From the NCBI RefSeq assembly GCF_016918735.1, contig NZ_JAFFPR010000022.1, positions 62,001 through 126,000 on the forward strand: a DNA stretch of 64,000 nucleotides, read 5' to 3'. The position numbers were made by a program, and so were the translations under genes. This DNA is from Leptospira abararensis (GTDB taxonomy: Bacteria; Spirochaetota; Leptospiria; Leptospirales; Leptospiraceae). The notes beneath the pieces are model-generated. The model ran no database searches. It was not told where the DNA came from and saw only the letters and a program-made list of their open reading frames with translations. Each line of letters starts with the position of its first letter. Position 1 is the stretch's first letter. Below are positions 56,211 through 64,000 of the stretch, piece by piece.

Positions 56211-57017
56211 TTACTTGGCTAACGCTTTTTCTAAAGACTCAATGCGACGTTCGATCTCAACAAATCGTTTTTCATTTCGATCGTTTTGCGTAGAAAGTTT
56301 TTGTTCCACGGTGCGCATCCGAACTTCCATGGTGGAAGATCCTGTTTCCTCATAATGGTTCTTTTGCGACTTTTGGGAATAAGATGATTTTTTTGATTTG
56401 GTTCCTTGTCTCTTTTCGGTTGCAGAACTGTATTTTTTTGTACGATTTTGTTGTGATAAAGCCTTAGAAGGTTTAGAAACTTTAGAGTCTACTTTTTTAG
56501 AAAGTTTTACAGAATCTTGTGTATCGACTTTTGGTTGTTTGGTGGAAGAAGTGGATTCCGTTCCTTCAGGAATCTGTTCTTCTTTTGGAGAAGATTTCTT
56601 TGTTTTTTTAGTTTCTTCTGTGGGAGAAAATGACTCTTCCACTTGGTCTAACTTTTCCTGCAAACGTGAGGATGGATCTGTTTTGTCTTTTGATTTGGTA
56701 GATGCTGCTACGGAAACAGAACGAGGACGTTCCGTTTCCGGTTCCATATCATCTAAACTAGGCAATTCGGGAAGTTTAGAACGATCCCCGACTGAATCTT
56801 TGCCATCATTTTTGACTAAGTCTTCTTTAGGTGCAGGGATTCCTGTTGGTTCTCTTTCAATTTCCCGATCCACCATCTCCGCATCTCTGTTTTTTCCGAT
56901 GGTTTGGAGCTTTTGGTAAATTTCGTTTCTATAGATAAATGCAAAAATGAACGATGAAAGAAGTAGGACCACTAGAATGGCAGTTGTGAGTATTTTCAAA
57001 TTGTCGCGGCGGCCCAT
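56211..57017 (-). CDS. Single-pass membrane protein with Ser/Lys/Glu-rich region and C-terminal coiled coil
   Basis: A 268-residue protein. The N-terminal MGRRDNLKILTTAILVVLLLSSFIFAF region (only its core is given) supplies one membrane helix; about residues 50-215 are low-complexity Ser, Lys, Glu and Pro; the final 45 residues form a predicted coiled coil (RTVEQKLS...RRIESLEKALAK). The frame is open to 57194, but ATG 57017 has AGGAAAGGA upstream and starts at the helix. A scaffold role is possible; no family is recognised. It leads the yggS-proC operon and is divergent from the FlaA-like gene. Confidence 0.7.
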   Translation of the reverse strand: MGRRDNLKILTTAILVVLLLSSFIFAFIYRNEIYQKLQTIGKNRDAEMVDREIEREPTGIPAPKEDLVKNDGKDSVGDRSKLPELPSLDDMEPETERPRSVSVAASTKSKDKTDPSSRLQEKLDQVEESFSPTEETKKTKKSSPKEEQIPEGTESTSSTKQPKVDTQDSVKLSKKVDSKVSKPSKALSQQNRTKKYSSATEKRQGTKSKKSSYSQKSQKNHYEETGSSTMEVRMRTVEQKLSTQNDRNEKRFVEIERRIESLEKALAK

Positions 57018-57086
57018 GACGTGCGGATTCCTTTCCTTTGATAAGAATAGAGTACACGTTTTTGGTCTTTCGAAAAGTGAGAAATC

Positions 57087-57836
57087 ATGAAAACTACAAA
57101 AAAAATCACATTCTCTTTGGGTTTCCTCCTCATGATTTCCGGTCTTTTGTCTCTTCCGAGGCCCCATGACCCGGATGAAGCCGGCCGAGTCCAAATTTTA
57201 AAATCTGCACTTACCATTGATTCGAGTTACCTTCTCTTCCTTGTGGAAGACTTTGAAGGAGAAAGGCCCTGGGATTTTTACCGAGTGGATTCTTTTTTGG
57301 CCGTCACTCAATTTGCCGCCTCCGTCCCTAAATCCGAAGCATTTTTACAAGAGGCAACGATTCTCAAAGAAGCGGGTTATACAAACCTGCAAAACCAGAC
57401 GAGTTTTCTTTTGCAAAGTTACGTGGAAAATCCAAGACTTGACCATTGGGAAGTGAGACCCAAAGAACCCATCCTTCTCCCACTGGGAATGCCCATCCAG
57501 GGAATCCTTTGGGTGTATTCAGAAGGCCACCACATCAATTTGAGTATGGGGCTTTCTCAAAAAAAATCCAAGGATTTGTATTTTGATTTGGGAACTTTGA
57601 ATTTTGTGGGATGGAGGCGACTGGAATTTAAAATCAACTTACCAAAAGAAAACACAAGGCTCATCCAATCCATGTCTTTCCCGATTTCTTTTGCTTGCTT
57701 TCGATTGAAAAGCCTAACTTCACAAAAGAAAGGAGAGTTCCATTTATACTTTGACAATTTGAGTTTTGTCATAGATAAAAGATCTTTCATCTACCCTGGA
57801 TCGGAAGTAAACGACACATGGGGTAACAAACGCTAA
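57087..57836 (+). CDS. FlaA-like (flagellar filament outer layer) family protein
   Basis: A 249-residue exported protein with a signal peptide of about 22 residues. It resembles spirochaetal FlaA sheath proteins: VEDFEGERPWDFYRVD near the start, GILWVYSEGHHINLSMGL in the middle and DLYFDLGTLNFVGWRRLEFKIN near the end, the last being typical of the FlaA 'L-x-F-x-GW' segment. Periplasmic flagellar filament decoration would be the expected role. It is not next to flagellar structural genes, and identity to flaA1/flaA2 cannot be checked here. kdtA starts immediately after its stop codon. Confidence 0.65.
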   Translation: MKTTKKITFSLGFLLMISGLLSLPRPHDPDEAGRVQILKSALTIDSSYLLFLVEDFEGERPWDFYRVDSFLAVTQFAASVPKSEAFLQEATILKEAGYTNLQNQTSFLLQSYVENPRLDHWEVRPKEPILLPLGMPIQGILWVYSEGHHINLSMGLSQKKSKDLYFDLGTLNFVGWRRLEFKINLPKENTRLIQSMSFPISFACFRLKSLTSQKKGEFHLYFDNLSFVIDKRSFIYPGSEVNDTWGNKR

Positions 57837-59114
57837 ATGGTATATTTTTTTTACAACATCCTAGTCCATACTCTTTATTTAGTTTTAAAACTTCTTTCCT
57901 TATTCTTAAAACCAGTCCGCATAGAATTAGAAAAAAGAGACCATTCTCTTAACCAAATTTTTTCGAAAACGCCTGCGGATAAATTTGTAGTTTGGCTTCA
58001 TGCAGCAAGTGTCGGAGAACTGGACCAAGCACGCGCGCTAACGGAAACCATTCGCAAAAAACATAAAAATGTTTATATCATCCAATCTGTTTTTTCCTCT
58101 TCCGTAAAAGAGACTTCCTTTAGCGATCCGCTGGCAGATTTATATTTTTATCTTCCTCTTGATCGCTCCCATGTTTACGACCGAATCTTTACTCATTTTA
58201 AGCCCCAAGTTCTCCTAGTGATGGCTTGGGATACTTGGCCCAATCTCCTCAAAACGGCCTCTCAGATGGGAACCAAGTCTTATCTTTGTTGTGCGAGTTT
58301 GTCCTCTCAGTCTTCTAGAAAAAATCCACTTGTCAGATCTTTAACCAAGGCATCCTTTCGTTTCCTTTCAGGAATTTATCCGAGCCACGAACTGATGGCA
58401 AAGGAATTCGAAGGTCTTATCGCAGAAAACACCGACTTTCAAGTATTAGGAGATACTAGGTTTGAATCCGTTCTTGGAAAGTTAGAAACAAAATCCCCAA
58501 ACCCAGTGTTTACTCAGTTTGTTTCTGACCAACAAGAATTCTTAAACAAAAACAAACCCATCATCCTCGGTTCGACTTATGGGGTTTGTGAAGAACGATT
58601 TACTGGATATTTGAAAACAAATACCGATGATGCTTATTATTGGATTTTCCCGCATAAATGGGATACAAATCGTATGGGGGCCTGGATTCCTACTTTAAAA
58701 CAATATGGAACCGTGGGAGTATTTTCCAAACTAACCAAAGGGGAAGTTTTGCCCAAATTCTTACTGTTTGATCTGATGGGAATCCTTGCCTTTGCTTACC
58801 AATATGGGAGTTTTGCTTATGTGGGAGGGGCATTTACGCACCGTGTCCACAATACCATTGAACCGGCTGCCTTAGGCCTTCCTGTAATCACCGGACCTAA
58901 AATTTCGAATGCACCGGAAGCCATCGTTATGCAAGAATTAGGTGGACTGTTGGAAGCAGATACAGAGGCAGATTTTATCCAAAAATTTAAGCTTTTAGTC
59001 AATGACAAAATACTTAGAGAAAAGATGGGAAAAGGAAATCGAAACTTTGTTGTAGAAAACAGAGGTGCGTCGGATAAGATTTATAACCGAGTTTTCTCTA
59101 ATGCCAAAAATTAA
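57837..59114 (+). CDS. kdtA: 3-deoxy-D-manno-octulosonic acid transferase
   Basis: A 425-residue GT30-type Kdo transferase that adds Kdo to lipid A precursor at the inner membrane. An N-terminal anchor helix (about 4-25) is followed by the classical VVWLHAASVGELDQAR motif; HVYDRIFTHFKPQVLLVMAWDTWPNL, SHELMAKEF and FAYVGGAF are later family segments. The usual acidic residue (E) after WPNL or in the GEL motif is retained. It starts at the base after the stop of the FlaA-like gene and overlaps nadE, so the three are one operon. Confidence 0.88.
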   Translation: MVYFFYNILVHTLYLVLKLLSLFLKPVRIELEKRDHSLNQIFSKTPADKFVVWLHAASVGELDQARALTETIRKKHKNVYIIQSVFSSSVKETSFSDPLADLYFYLPLDRSHVYDRIFTHFKPQVLLVMAWDTWPNLLKTASQMGTKSYLCCASLSSQSSRKNPLVRSLTKASFRFLSGIYPSHELMAKEFEGLIAENTDFQVLGDTRFESVLGKLETKSPNPVFTQFVSDQQEFLNKNKPIILGSTYGVCEERFTGYLKTNTDDAYYWIFPHKWDTNRMGAWIPTLKQYGTVGVFSKLTKGEVLPKFLLFDLMGILAFAYQYGSFAYVGGAFTHRVHNTIEPAALGLPVITGPKISNAPEAIVMQELGGLLEADTEADFIQKFKLLVNDKILREKMGKGNRNFVVENRGASDKIYNRVFSNAKN

Positions 59115-61038
59115 AATTGCCGCCGTTACACTGAATACAACTCCCCTAGACTTTCTTGGGAACTATGAATCAATCTCTAAGGCAATTGGCAGCCCAGAAG
59201 CAAAAAATGCTGACTGTATCGTCTTTCCTGAACTTTCTATTTCTGGGTATGGATGTGAAGACAGCTTTTACAATCCCTTCGTTTGGACTCGTTCCGAAGA
59301 AATCATCGAACAACTAAAAACACGCGCACCCAACCAGATTGTTATGGTTGGCCTCCCTGTTTTTGTAGATTCGTTTTTATACAATTGTATGGCGGTGCTT
59401 TACGGTGGTAAGGTGGTTGCCCTTGTTCCTAAATTAAACTTAGCAAACACAGGCGTACACTATGAACGACGATGGTTTCATTCTGAGTCAGAATTCCTAA
59501 ACAAAACCATAACTTTTGGTGGCAAACAAGTTCCCTTTGGACACTTTATTTTCCAAACTCAAAATTGGAATTTTGGAGTGGAAATTTGTGAAGACAGTTG
59601 GTCTGTAAATAAGCCAGCCACCTCTTATAGCCTTTATGGAATCGATGTTTTATTTTCTCCAGGGGCATCTCATTTTGCGATGGGAAAACAAAAGACCCGA
59701 AAGCAGATTTTTACAGAATCGAGCAGAAACCAGTGCAACCTACAAGTCTTTACTAATCTTACGGGAAATGAATCAGGTAGAGTTATCTTTGAGGGAGGAG
59801 CCATTTTTGCCTCCCTTGGTAACTTAGTCAAAGAAGGGCCACGACTTGCCTTCTCCCCCTTCCAAGTGACCACCTACTCTTTCGATCCCATGGAGATTCG
59901 TGCAGCGAAAGCTCGCTCGTTTCGAGATCCGAAACCAAAAATTTCCATGGAGGAAATTGCAAAAATCCAGATCGATACTGTTATAAATACAAATGGAAAA
60001 GAAACCTTCGGATTTTCTGTCCTAGACAAACGAACAGAAAAAGAAGAGAGTTCCGAGTCTCTCCCCCTTTCACTCTATGAAGAATTTACAAGGGCCGTAT
60101 GCCTCGGACTCTTTGATTATTTACGGAAATCCAAAACAAAAGGATTTACCCTCTCCCTTTCAGGAGGTGCGGATAGTGCCACTTGTGCCCTTCTAGTCAC
60201 GGCCATGAAAGAAATTGCCAAAAGAGAAAATGGGGATTCCATTTTTTCTTCGCTAGGAATTGAGGAAAAAAACCTACTCGTTACCATTTACCAAAAAACA
60301 AAGAACAATTCCTCTTTAACGGAAGAGATTGCGAAGGCCTTGGCCGACGAACTGGGTTGTCAATTTTATTCTATTGCCATCGACCGTGCTGTGGAAACCT
60401 CTGTGGAACTAATCGAATCGGTTCTAGGTAAAACACTGAACTGGAAAGAACACGATTTGCCTTTACAAAATATCCAAGCAAGAGTTCGTTCTCCCCTCGT
60501 TTGGTTACTGGCCAATCTAAATGAACATTTACTTTTATCTACGGGGAACCGGAGTGAGGCCGCTGTGGGTTATACGACCATGGACGGAGATTCGTCAGGA
60601 TCGATTGCTCCACTAGCAGGCGTTAGCAAGGAATTTTTACTGGACTGGCTGGATGATATCCAAAATGGAAATAACCTTTTCATTACACCAAAAGATTCCA
60701 TTCGGACTTTACGAAATACCAAACCCACAGCGGAATTAAAACCTTTGTCCGAACACCAAGAAGATGAAAAAGACCTTATGCCTTATCCGATCTTACAAGC
60801 CATCGAGAGGAAACTTGTGTTTTTAGCACAAACTGAGGAAGATTGTTTGGAAAGTTTAAAACAAGAATTTCCTTGGGAAACCGGGGACAGTCTTTTCAGA
60901 TACATAAAGAAATTTAAGAAATTATTTATGACCGCGCAATGGAAACGAGAGAGGCTTCCCCCCTCGTTCCATTTGGACGAGTATGGCCTGGATCCAAAAT
61001 CCAGTTACCGATATCCCATCCTATCCAAAGAAACTTAA
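59101..61038 (+). CDS. nadE: Glutamine-dependent NAD+ synthetase
   Basis: A 645-residue two-domain enzyme making NAD+ from deamido-NAD+ with glutamine as ammonia source. The N-terminal nitrilase/amidase domain has FPELSISGYG (Glu), LVPKLNLAN (Lys) and VEICEDSW (Cys), the full triad. The synthetase domain has the PP-loop SLSGGADSATCALL and GNRSEAAVGYTTMDGD. ATG 59101 overlaps the kdtA stop by 14 bases; an in-frame start at 59065 is less likely. It ends four bases inside the convergent 61035 gene. Confidence 0.92.
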   Translation: MPKIKIAAVTLNTTPLDFLGNYESISKAIGSPEAKNADCIVFPELSISGYGCEDSFYNPFVWTRSEEIIEQLKTRAPNQIVMVGLPVFVDSFLYNCMAVLYGGKVVALVPKLNLANTGVHYERRWFHSESEFLNKTITFGGKQVPFGHFIFQTQNWNFGVEICEDSWSVNKPATSYSLYGIDVLFSPGASHFAMGKQKTRKQIFTESSRNQCNLQVFTNLTGNESGRVIFEGGAIFASLGNLVKEGPRLAFSPFQVTTYSFDPMEIRAAKARSFRDPKPKISMEEIAKIQIDTVINTNGKETFGFSVLDKRTEKEESSESLPLSLYEEFTRAVCLGLFDYLRKSKTKGFTLSLSGGADSATCALLVTAMKEIAKRENGDSIFSSLGIEEKNLLVTIYQKTKNNSSLTEEIAKALADELGCQFYSIAIDRAVETSVELIESVLGKTLNWKEHDLPLQNIQARVRSPLVWLLANLNEHLLLSTGNRSEAAVGYTTMDGDSSGSIAPLAGVSKEFLLDWLDDIQNGNNLFITPKDSIRTLRNTKPTAELKPLSEHQEDEKDLMPYPILQAIERKLVFLAQTEEDCLESLKQEFPWETGDSLFRYIKKFKKLFMTAQWKRERLPPSFHLDEYGLDPKSSYRYPILSKET

Positions 61039-61730
61039 TTGGGTGGAGGTAGCCCCGCTTTTGTAAAGGCATTAGCAGCTTCCTTTTCCACTTGTTCGTT
61101 TTGGTATTGGATATTTTTTAAAATCTCTTGGAACTTTTTATCCATCTCCGGATCGTCTCCCCCTTGGGATTCAATCAAGTAGTTGATAATCTCCAATCGG
61201 TCTTTTCCTTGTTTACGCACATGGTTATAGTACAAGGAAATATCTGTTGCATTAGGCGATCCACCAAACACAGAGTTTGTGGCTCTAGATAATTTTTGGT
61301 TGAACTCCGATTGTTTCTTTTTGTCTTCGGGAGTCAAACGCTTCGGAATCAAATCGTTATCTGGAAATTGTTCCCTAAGTTCATCAAAGGCCTGCATGGC
61401 TTCCGGAGGATAGGGTTTTCCTGTTTGTGGATTGATAGGCATCTCACCTGCCTCGGAACCGGCGAGATTGCCATCTTCTTCATAACGCATCCCACCCGCG
61501 TTGTAATAGTCGGAATCGAAGATGGAGCCTGCATCTTCGCCGCGGACTCCTAACCGATTGGTTCCTTTGGGATTGTTCGATCCTCCCCCAAATAGGGCAA
61601 GAGCCTGCGAACTTCTTTCTTTTTTGCGACGAGCTTCTTCCTCATCTTCCCCACCCATAACGAGTAAGATCAGAAAAAAAAGCCCAATGAGTGAAATGGA
61701 GACAAAGAGTAATTTTTTTTGGATTCCCAT
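61035..61730 (-). CDS. Membrane-anchored protein of unknown function
   Basis: A 231-residue protein with one N-terminal helix (about 7-25) followed by an acidic and basic spacer (GGEDEEEARRKKERSS), a Gly/Asn-rich low-complexity region and a C-terminal helical domain. The short motif PINPQTGKPYPPEAMQAFDELREQFPDNDLIPKRL (core PQTGKPYPPEAM) looks like a conserved binding segment. I recognise no family. It is convergent with nadE (overlap four bases) and divergent from the next lipoprotein gene. Confidence 0.66.
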   Translation of the reverse strand: MGIQKKLLFVSISLIGLFFLILLVMGGEDEEEARRKKERSSQALALFGGGSNNPKGTNRLGVRGEDAGSIFDSDYYNAGGMRYEEDGNLAGSEAGEMPINPQTGKPYPPEAMQAFDELREQFPDNDLIPKRLTPEDKKKQSEFNQKLSRATNSVFGGSPNATDISLYYNHVRKQGKDRLEIINYLIESQGGDDPEMDKKFQEILKNIQYQNEQVEKEAANAFTKAGLPPPN

Positions 61731-61772
61731 AGATTGAATTCCTGAAAACTTGGAAGGGAAACGAGAAATAGA

Positions 61773-62513
61773 ATGCGTTTTCCCTCTTTACATCCACTTT
61801 ACTTTGTCTGCATATCTTTTCTCTCTTTTTTTAGGTGCGGAATCAATACAGATACGCCTGTAGCTCCTTTTGTGTTTCTGGTTCCCCCGAGTGTGCCTCA
61901 GATCCTTTCGGTCGTGGCTGTGAATAGCAATATCACGAACGATTTTCAAACGGATGTTTTCAATTACAATCTAGACCCAAGGCCTGAGTTTATCCTTCGG
62001 TATTTTGTCACCAACAGAGAACCGCAATTTTTGGGTTATAATCTTTATGTGACCACCGCCTTTCCTGGAATCATCCAAACCATCCAAGGGGAATGGCTGG
62101 AAGATGGGGTCCAACCGAGTTTTCCTCATCTTCCTTACGAGGCCTCCACTTCTTCTTCCCAGGTGGTGACAAAAAGGATTCGTTTTGCCGTTCCTCCTCC
62201 AGGGGCCGAATTCTTTCAAAAATGCCAAATCTATAATTTTACCTTGCGCTCGATGCTGACGGGAGGACTGATATCCAACCCATCCACACCCACGAGCACC
62301 TGCGCCATTCCCAATAAAGTAAACGATATTCAAACTCTCTGTGCGAGCGGGGTAGGCTGTAATACTACTTTTTGCGCGAATGCCGCGTGTGGAACGCCCA
62401 GCTCCTGTGCCCTAGGCACGGCTTGTAATCCTTGCACCAAAGGAAATAATGACCTGGGCTGTACTTGTCCTGCAGGCCAATCTCCCCCAGGATGCCAATA
62501 CGTTGGCCCATAG
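61773..62513 (+). CDS. Lipoprotein with Cys-rich C-terminus
   Basis: A 246-residue predicted lipoprotein; the signal ends SFFRC at about residue 22. A beta-rich domain follows, then from about residue 185 a short Cys-rich tail (CASGVGCNTTFCANAAC, CALGTACNPC, CTCPAG) that could form several disulfides or bind metal. I do not recognise the family. The ATG at 61773 begins the signal peptide. The Cys-rich end overlaps the start of rsmI by 65 bases. Confidence 0.68.
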   Translation: MRFPSLHPLYFVCISFLSFFRCGINTDTPVAPFVFLVPPSVPQILSVVAVNSNITNDFQTDVFNYNLDPRPEFILRYFVTNREPQFLGYNLYVTTAFPGIIQTIQGEWLEDGVQPSFPHLPYEASTSSSQVVTKRIRFAVPPPGAEFFQKCQIYNFTLRSMLTGGLISNPSTPTSTCAIPNKVNDIQTLCASGVGCNTTFCANAACGTPSSCALGTACNPCTKGNNDLGCTCPAGQSPPGCQYVGP

Positions 62514-63225
62514 ACGCGAACCTGGCTCCCTTTATGTTGTGGCCACTCCCATTGGAAATTTGGGAGACATCACCCTCCGCGCACTCGAAATCTTTAAGGA
62601 AGTGGATTTAATTCTATGTGAGTCCGCCAAAGAAACTCGTTCTCTTTTATCTCGATTAGAAATCGTAACCCCCGTTCTTGCACTTTACAAAGACAGTTCG
62701 GAATCTCCTTACTCCAATGTCCTCGAACAGCTCTTCAATGGAAAATCGATGGCCTTAGTTTCCGATGCCGGGACGCCGGGTGTTTCCGATCCAGGAAGCC
62801 AGATGGTTCGCCACGCACGAGAAAAAGGAATTCGAATTGTTCCGGTTCCCGGTGCTTCAGCCCTAACTGCCCTCCTCTCTGTTTCTGGTTTTCAGGTCAA
62901 TCCCACGTATTTTTTGGGGTTCCTCTCTGAAAAACCGAGTAAAAAACGCCGAGAATTAGAAAGGGCCTCCGAAATTGATGGGCTCGTGGTTTTCTACGAA
63001 TCAGTCCACAAACTCCCAAGGCTTTATCCTATGCTTGTCGAGCTCTTTCCAGAAACGGAAGTGCTTGTGGGAAGGGAGTTGACAAAGTCCTTTGAAGAGG
63101 TAGTTTACTACGCAAATCCTAGGGATCTGCTAGCAAAACCGCCCAACGCCAAAGGCGAGTTTGTTTTTCTCTTAAATCATCGAAAAAAAACACTTAAGGG
63201 AAATTCAGATTCCACCGATATGTGA
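62449..63225 (+). CDS. rsmI: 16S rRNA (cytidine1402-2'-O)-methyltransferase
   Basis: A SAM-dependent rRNA methyltransferase of the tetrapyrrole-methylase fold. LYVVATPIGNLGDITLRALE, CESAKETRSLLSRLEI, ALVSDAGTPGVSDPGS and VPVPGASALTALLSVSGF are the family motifs. ATG 62449 has AAAGGA a few bases upstream and overlaps the preceding lipoprotein gene by 65 bases; an alternative TTG at 62503 would give the more usual distance to the first motif. flgM follows by 21 bases and is probably co-transcribed. Confidence 0.9.
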   Translation: MTWAVLVLQANLPQDANTLAHRREPGSLYVVATPIGNLGDITLRALEIFKEVDLILCESAKETRSLLSRLEIVTPVLALYKDSSESPYSNVLEQLFNGKSMALVSDAGTPGVSDPGSQMVRHAREKGIRIVPVPGASALTALLSVSGFQVNPTYFLGFLSEKPSKKRRELERASEIDGLVVFYESVHKLPRLYPMLVELFPETEVLVGRELTKSFEEVVYYANPRDLLAKPPNAKGEFVFLLNHRKKTLKGNSDSTDM

Positions 63226-63246
63226 TGTAGGAAGAGGACTAAATAT

Positions 63247-63573
63247 ATGAACGTCGACAAAGTAGGACGAGTTGGTGGTTACGGATACGAGCCGAAAAAA
63301 CCACAAGGGCCAAGGGAAACGGAAGCACAAGCTCCGGTAGATACTATTTCCATCTCTGATGCTGCCAAAAAAATTGCATCGGAAGCGAAGCTTCAAGCGG
63401 AAGTAAAACAAATCGCAAAACAAATTGTACAAGCTCCTCCAGAAGAAGATCGTACAGAAAAAATCAAAGCGATCAAAGAAAGATTGAAAAACGGCGACTA
63501 TGACAACCTCTCCACAGAGATGTTGGATAAAATCTCCGACCAAATCGCGTCAACTTTCCTCGGACAACAGTAA
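63247..63573 (+). CDS. flgM: Anti-sigma-28 factor FlgM
   Basis: A 108-residue protein that binds the flagellar sigma factor FliA and is normally exported when the basal body is complete. The N-terminus MNVDKVGRVGG is followed by a disordered middle and a C-terminal amphipathic pair of helices (ERTEKIKAIKERLKNGDYDNLS... TEMLDKISDQIASTFL), the FliA-binding region pattern. GAGGA before ATG 63247 is a good ribosome site. A terminator follows at 63572. It is downstream of rsmI, away from other flagellar genes in the window. Confidence 0.9.
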   Translation: MNVDKVGRVGGYGYEPKKPQGPRETEAQAPVDTISISDAAKKIASEAKLQAEVKQIAKQIVQAPPEEDRTEKIKAIKERLKNGDYDNLSTEMLDKISDQIASTFLGQQ

Positions 63574-63602
63574 AAAGGACGGGTGGTGAGGGATCCTTTT
63601 TT
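63572..63602 (+). terminator. Probable terminator after flgM
   Basis: AAAAAGGA (63572-63579) pairs with TCCTTTTT (63594-63601) around 14 bases, followed by more T. The stem is short in G-C (three pairs) but the U-run is good. It separates flgM from the alcohol dehydrogenase gene. Confidence 0.6.
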
Positions 63603-63657
63603 ATTGTCCTCTCCGAGGATTTCTCTTACTCCGTTTATTCATAATTAGGGGATCGTA

Positions 63658-64000
63658 TGCCAGTCCTCCCCGAATGGATTAATTTTCAATTTCCTCCTAA
63701 AATTCACTTCGAAATCGATTGTGGATACAAACTCGGATCTTTTGTAAAAAACATTGGGTCTAGAGTGGTTCTTATCACCACACAGAAAGAACTAGAAAAC
63801 GCAGAAGAACTTTCCATCATCAAAACCAGTCTCGAAAAACACGCTGAAGGTGTGATCATCTATGATGATATTGTAGACCGAGTTCACTTTAAAGATTTAG
63901 ATTCCTGTGCCCACTTCCTTAGAATTTCCAATGCCGATTGTGTTGTAGCTTATGGTTCCTTTGAATCAGTAAATGCAGGTAAGGCGGCTTCCTTACTCGC
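63658..64000 (+). CDS. Iron-type alcohol dehydrogenase family protein, 3' end outside the window
   Basis: The first 114 codons of a protein that resembles the N-terminal Rossmann-like domain of iron-containing alcohol dehydrogenases: VVLITTQKEL, a YDDIV turn, and NADCVVAYGSFESVNAGKAAS, matching the GGGSxxDxAK region with alterations. The metal-binding C-terminal half lies beyond the window. ATG 63658 has AGGGG six bases upstream. A terminator separates it from flgM. Confidence 0.65.

Overview
The window looks like ordinary chromosomal DNA of a spirochaete of the genus Leptospira. The evidence is an anti-sigma-28 factor FlgM, a FlaA-sheath-like protein, a complete Alternative Complex III operon, many small lipoproteins with relaxed spirochaetal lipoboxes (NC, SC, RC before the modified Cys), frequent TTG/GTG starts and a moderately AT-rich composition. 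I cannot assign the species; a saprophytic or intermediate Leptospira is a guess. I see no insertion sequence, prophage, CRISPR array or rRNA operon. Both ends cut a gene: poly(A) polymerase/CCA-transferase on the left and an iron-type alcohol dehydrogenase on the right.

Layout. 1-8 kb: pcnB-type nucleotidyltransferase, an M23 peptidase, a DoxX gene behind a perfect 28-bp palindrome, an Lgt-family protein coupled to a dienoyl-CoA-isomerase-like crotonase, a 51-residue reading frame not described by the larger genes, and an overlapping TPR-protein/SF1-helicase pair. 8-10.5 kb: a class III cyclase that appears to be transcribed as a leaderless mRNA, a second DoxX-like protein, and a MarR regulator coupled to a membrane protein. 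10.6-18.6 kb: the act operon (actABCDEF plus a lipoprotein), which encodes quinol:cytochrome c oxidoreductase activity in place of a bc1 complex. 18.9-29.3 kb: a chemoreceptor with two inverted repeats in its 5' region, the rlmN - Cys-rich lipoprotein - GT39 operon, a sterol-desaturase-like di-iron enzyme, an LtaS-like phosphotransferase, a PQQ-type sugar dehydrogenase lipoprotein and a TMEM220 protein.

29.4-33 kb: an ahpC-sufB pair behind a perfect 7-1-7 Fur/PerR-type box, and an ABC-F ATPase. 33-47.7 kb: an 871-residue low-complexity protein with a duplicated helical module, a hotdog thioesterase, tRNA-Leu(CAA), an amidase, a run of coupled genes (methyltransferase, metallo-beta-lactamase-fold hydrolase, inactive and active M16 peptidases), small lipoproteins, an orphan DNA methyltransferase and an RluA-type pseudouridine synthase. 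47.7-53.4 kb: one tightly packed minus-strand operon (75-residue protein, two-lobed aspartic protease, mnmA, an unusual ATP-grasp/FMN-dehydrogenase fusion, a PilZ protein, the pseudouridine synthase). 53.4-64 kb: a GAF-GGDEF protein, the initiator tRNA, yggS-proC, a divergent pair (coiled-coil membrane protein / FlaA-like protein), kdtA-nadE, two exported proteins, rsmI-flgM and the start of an iron alcohol dehydrogenase.

The most unusual points are the ATP-grasp/FMN fusion with a four-cysteine linker, the operator-like palindromes at the DoxX, marR and ahpC promoters, the leaderless cyclase promoter, and the Lgt-family protein that lacks the expected histidine. No complete previously undescribed multi-gene system is evident. 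Functional calls rest on motifs read by eye; no database search was run.
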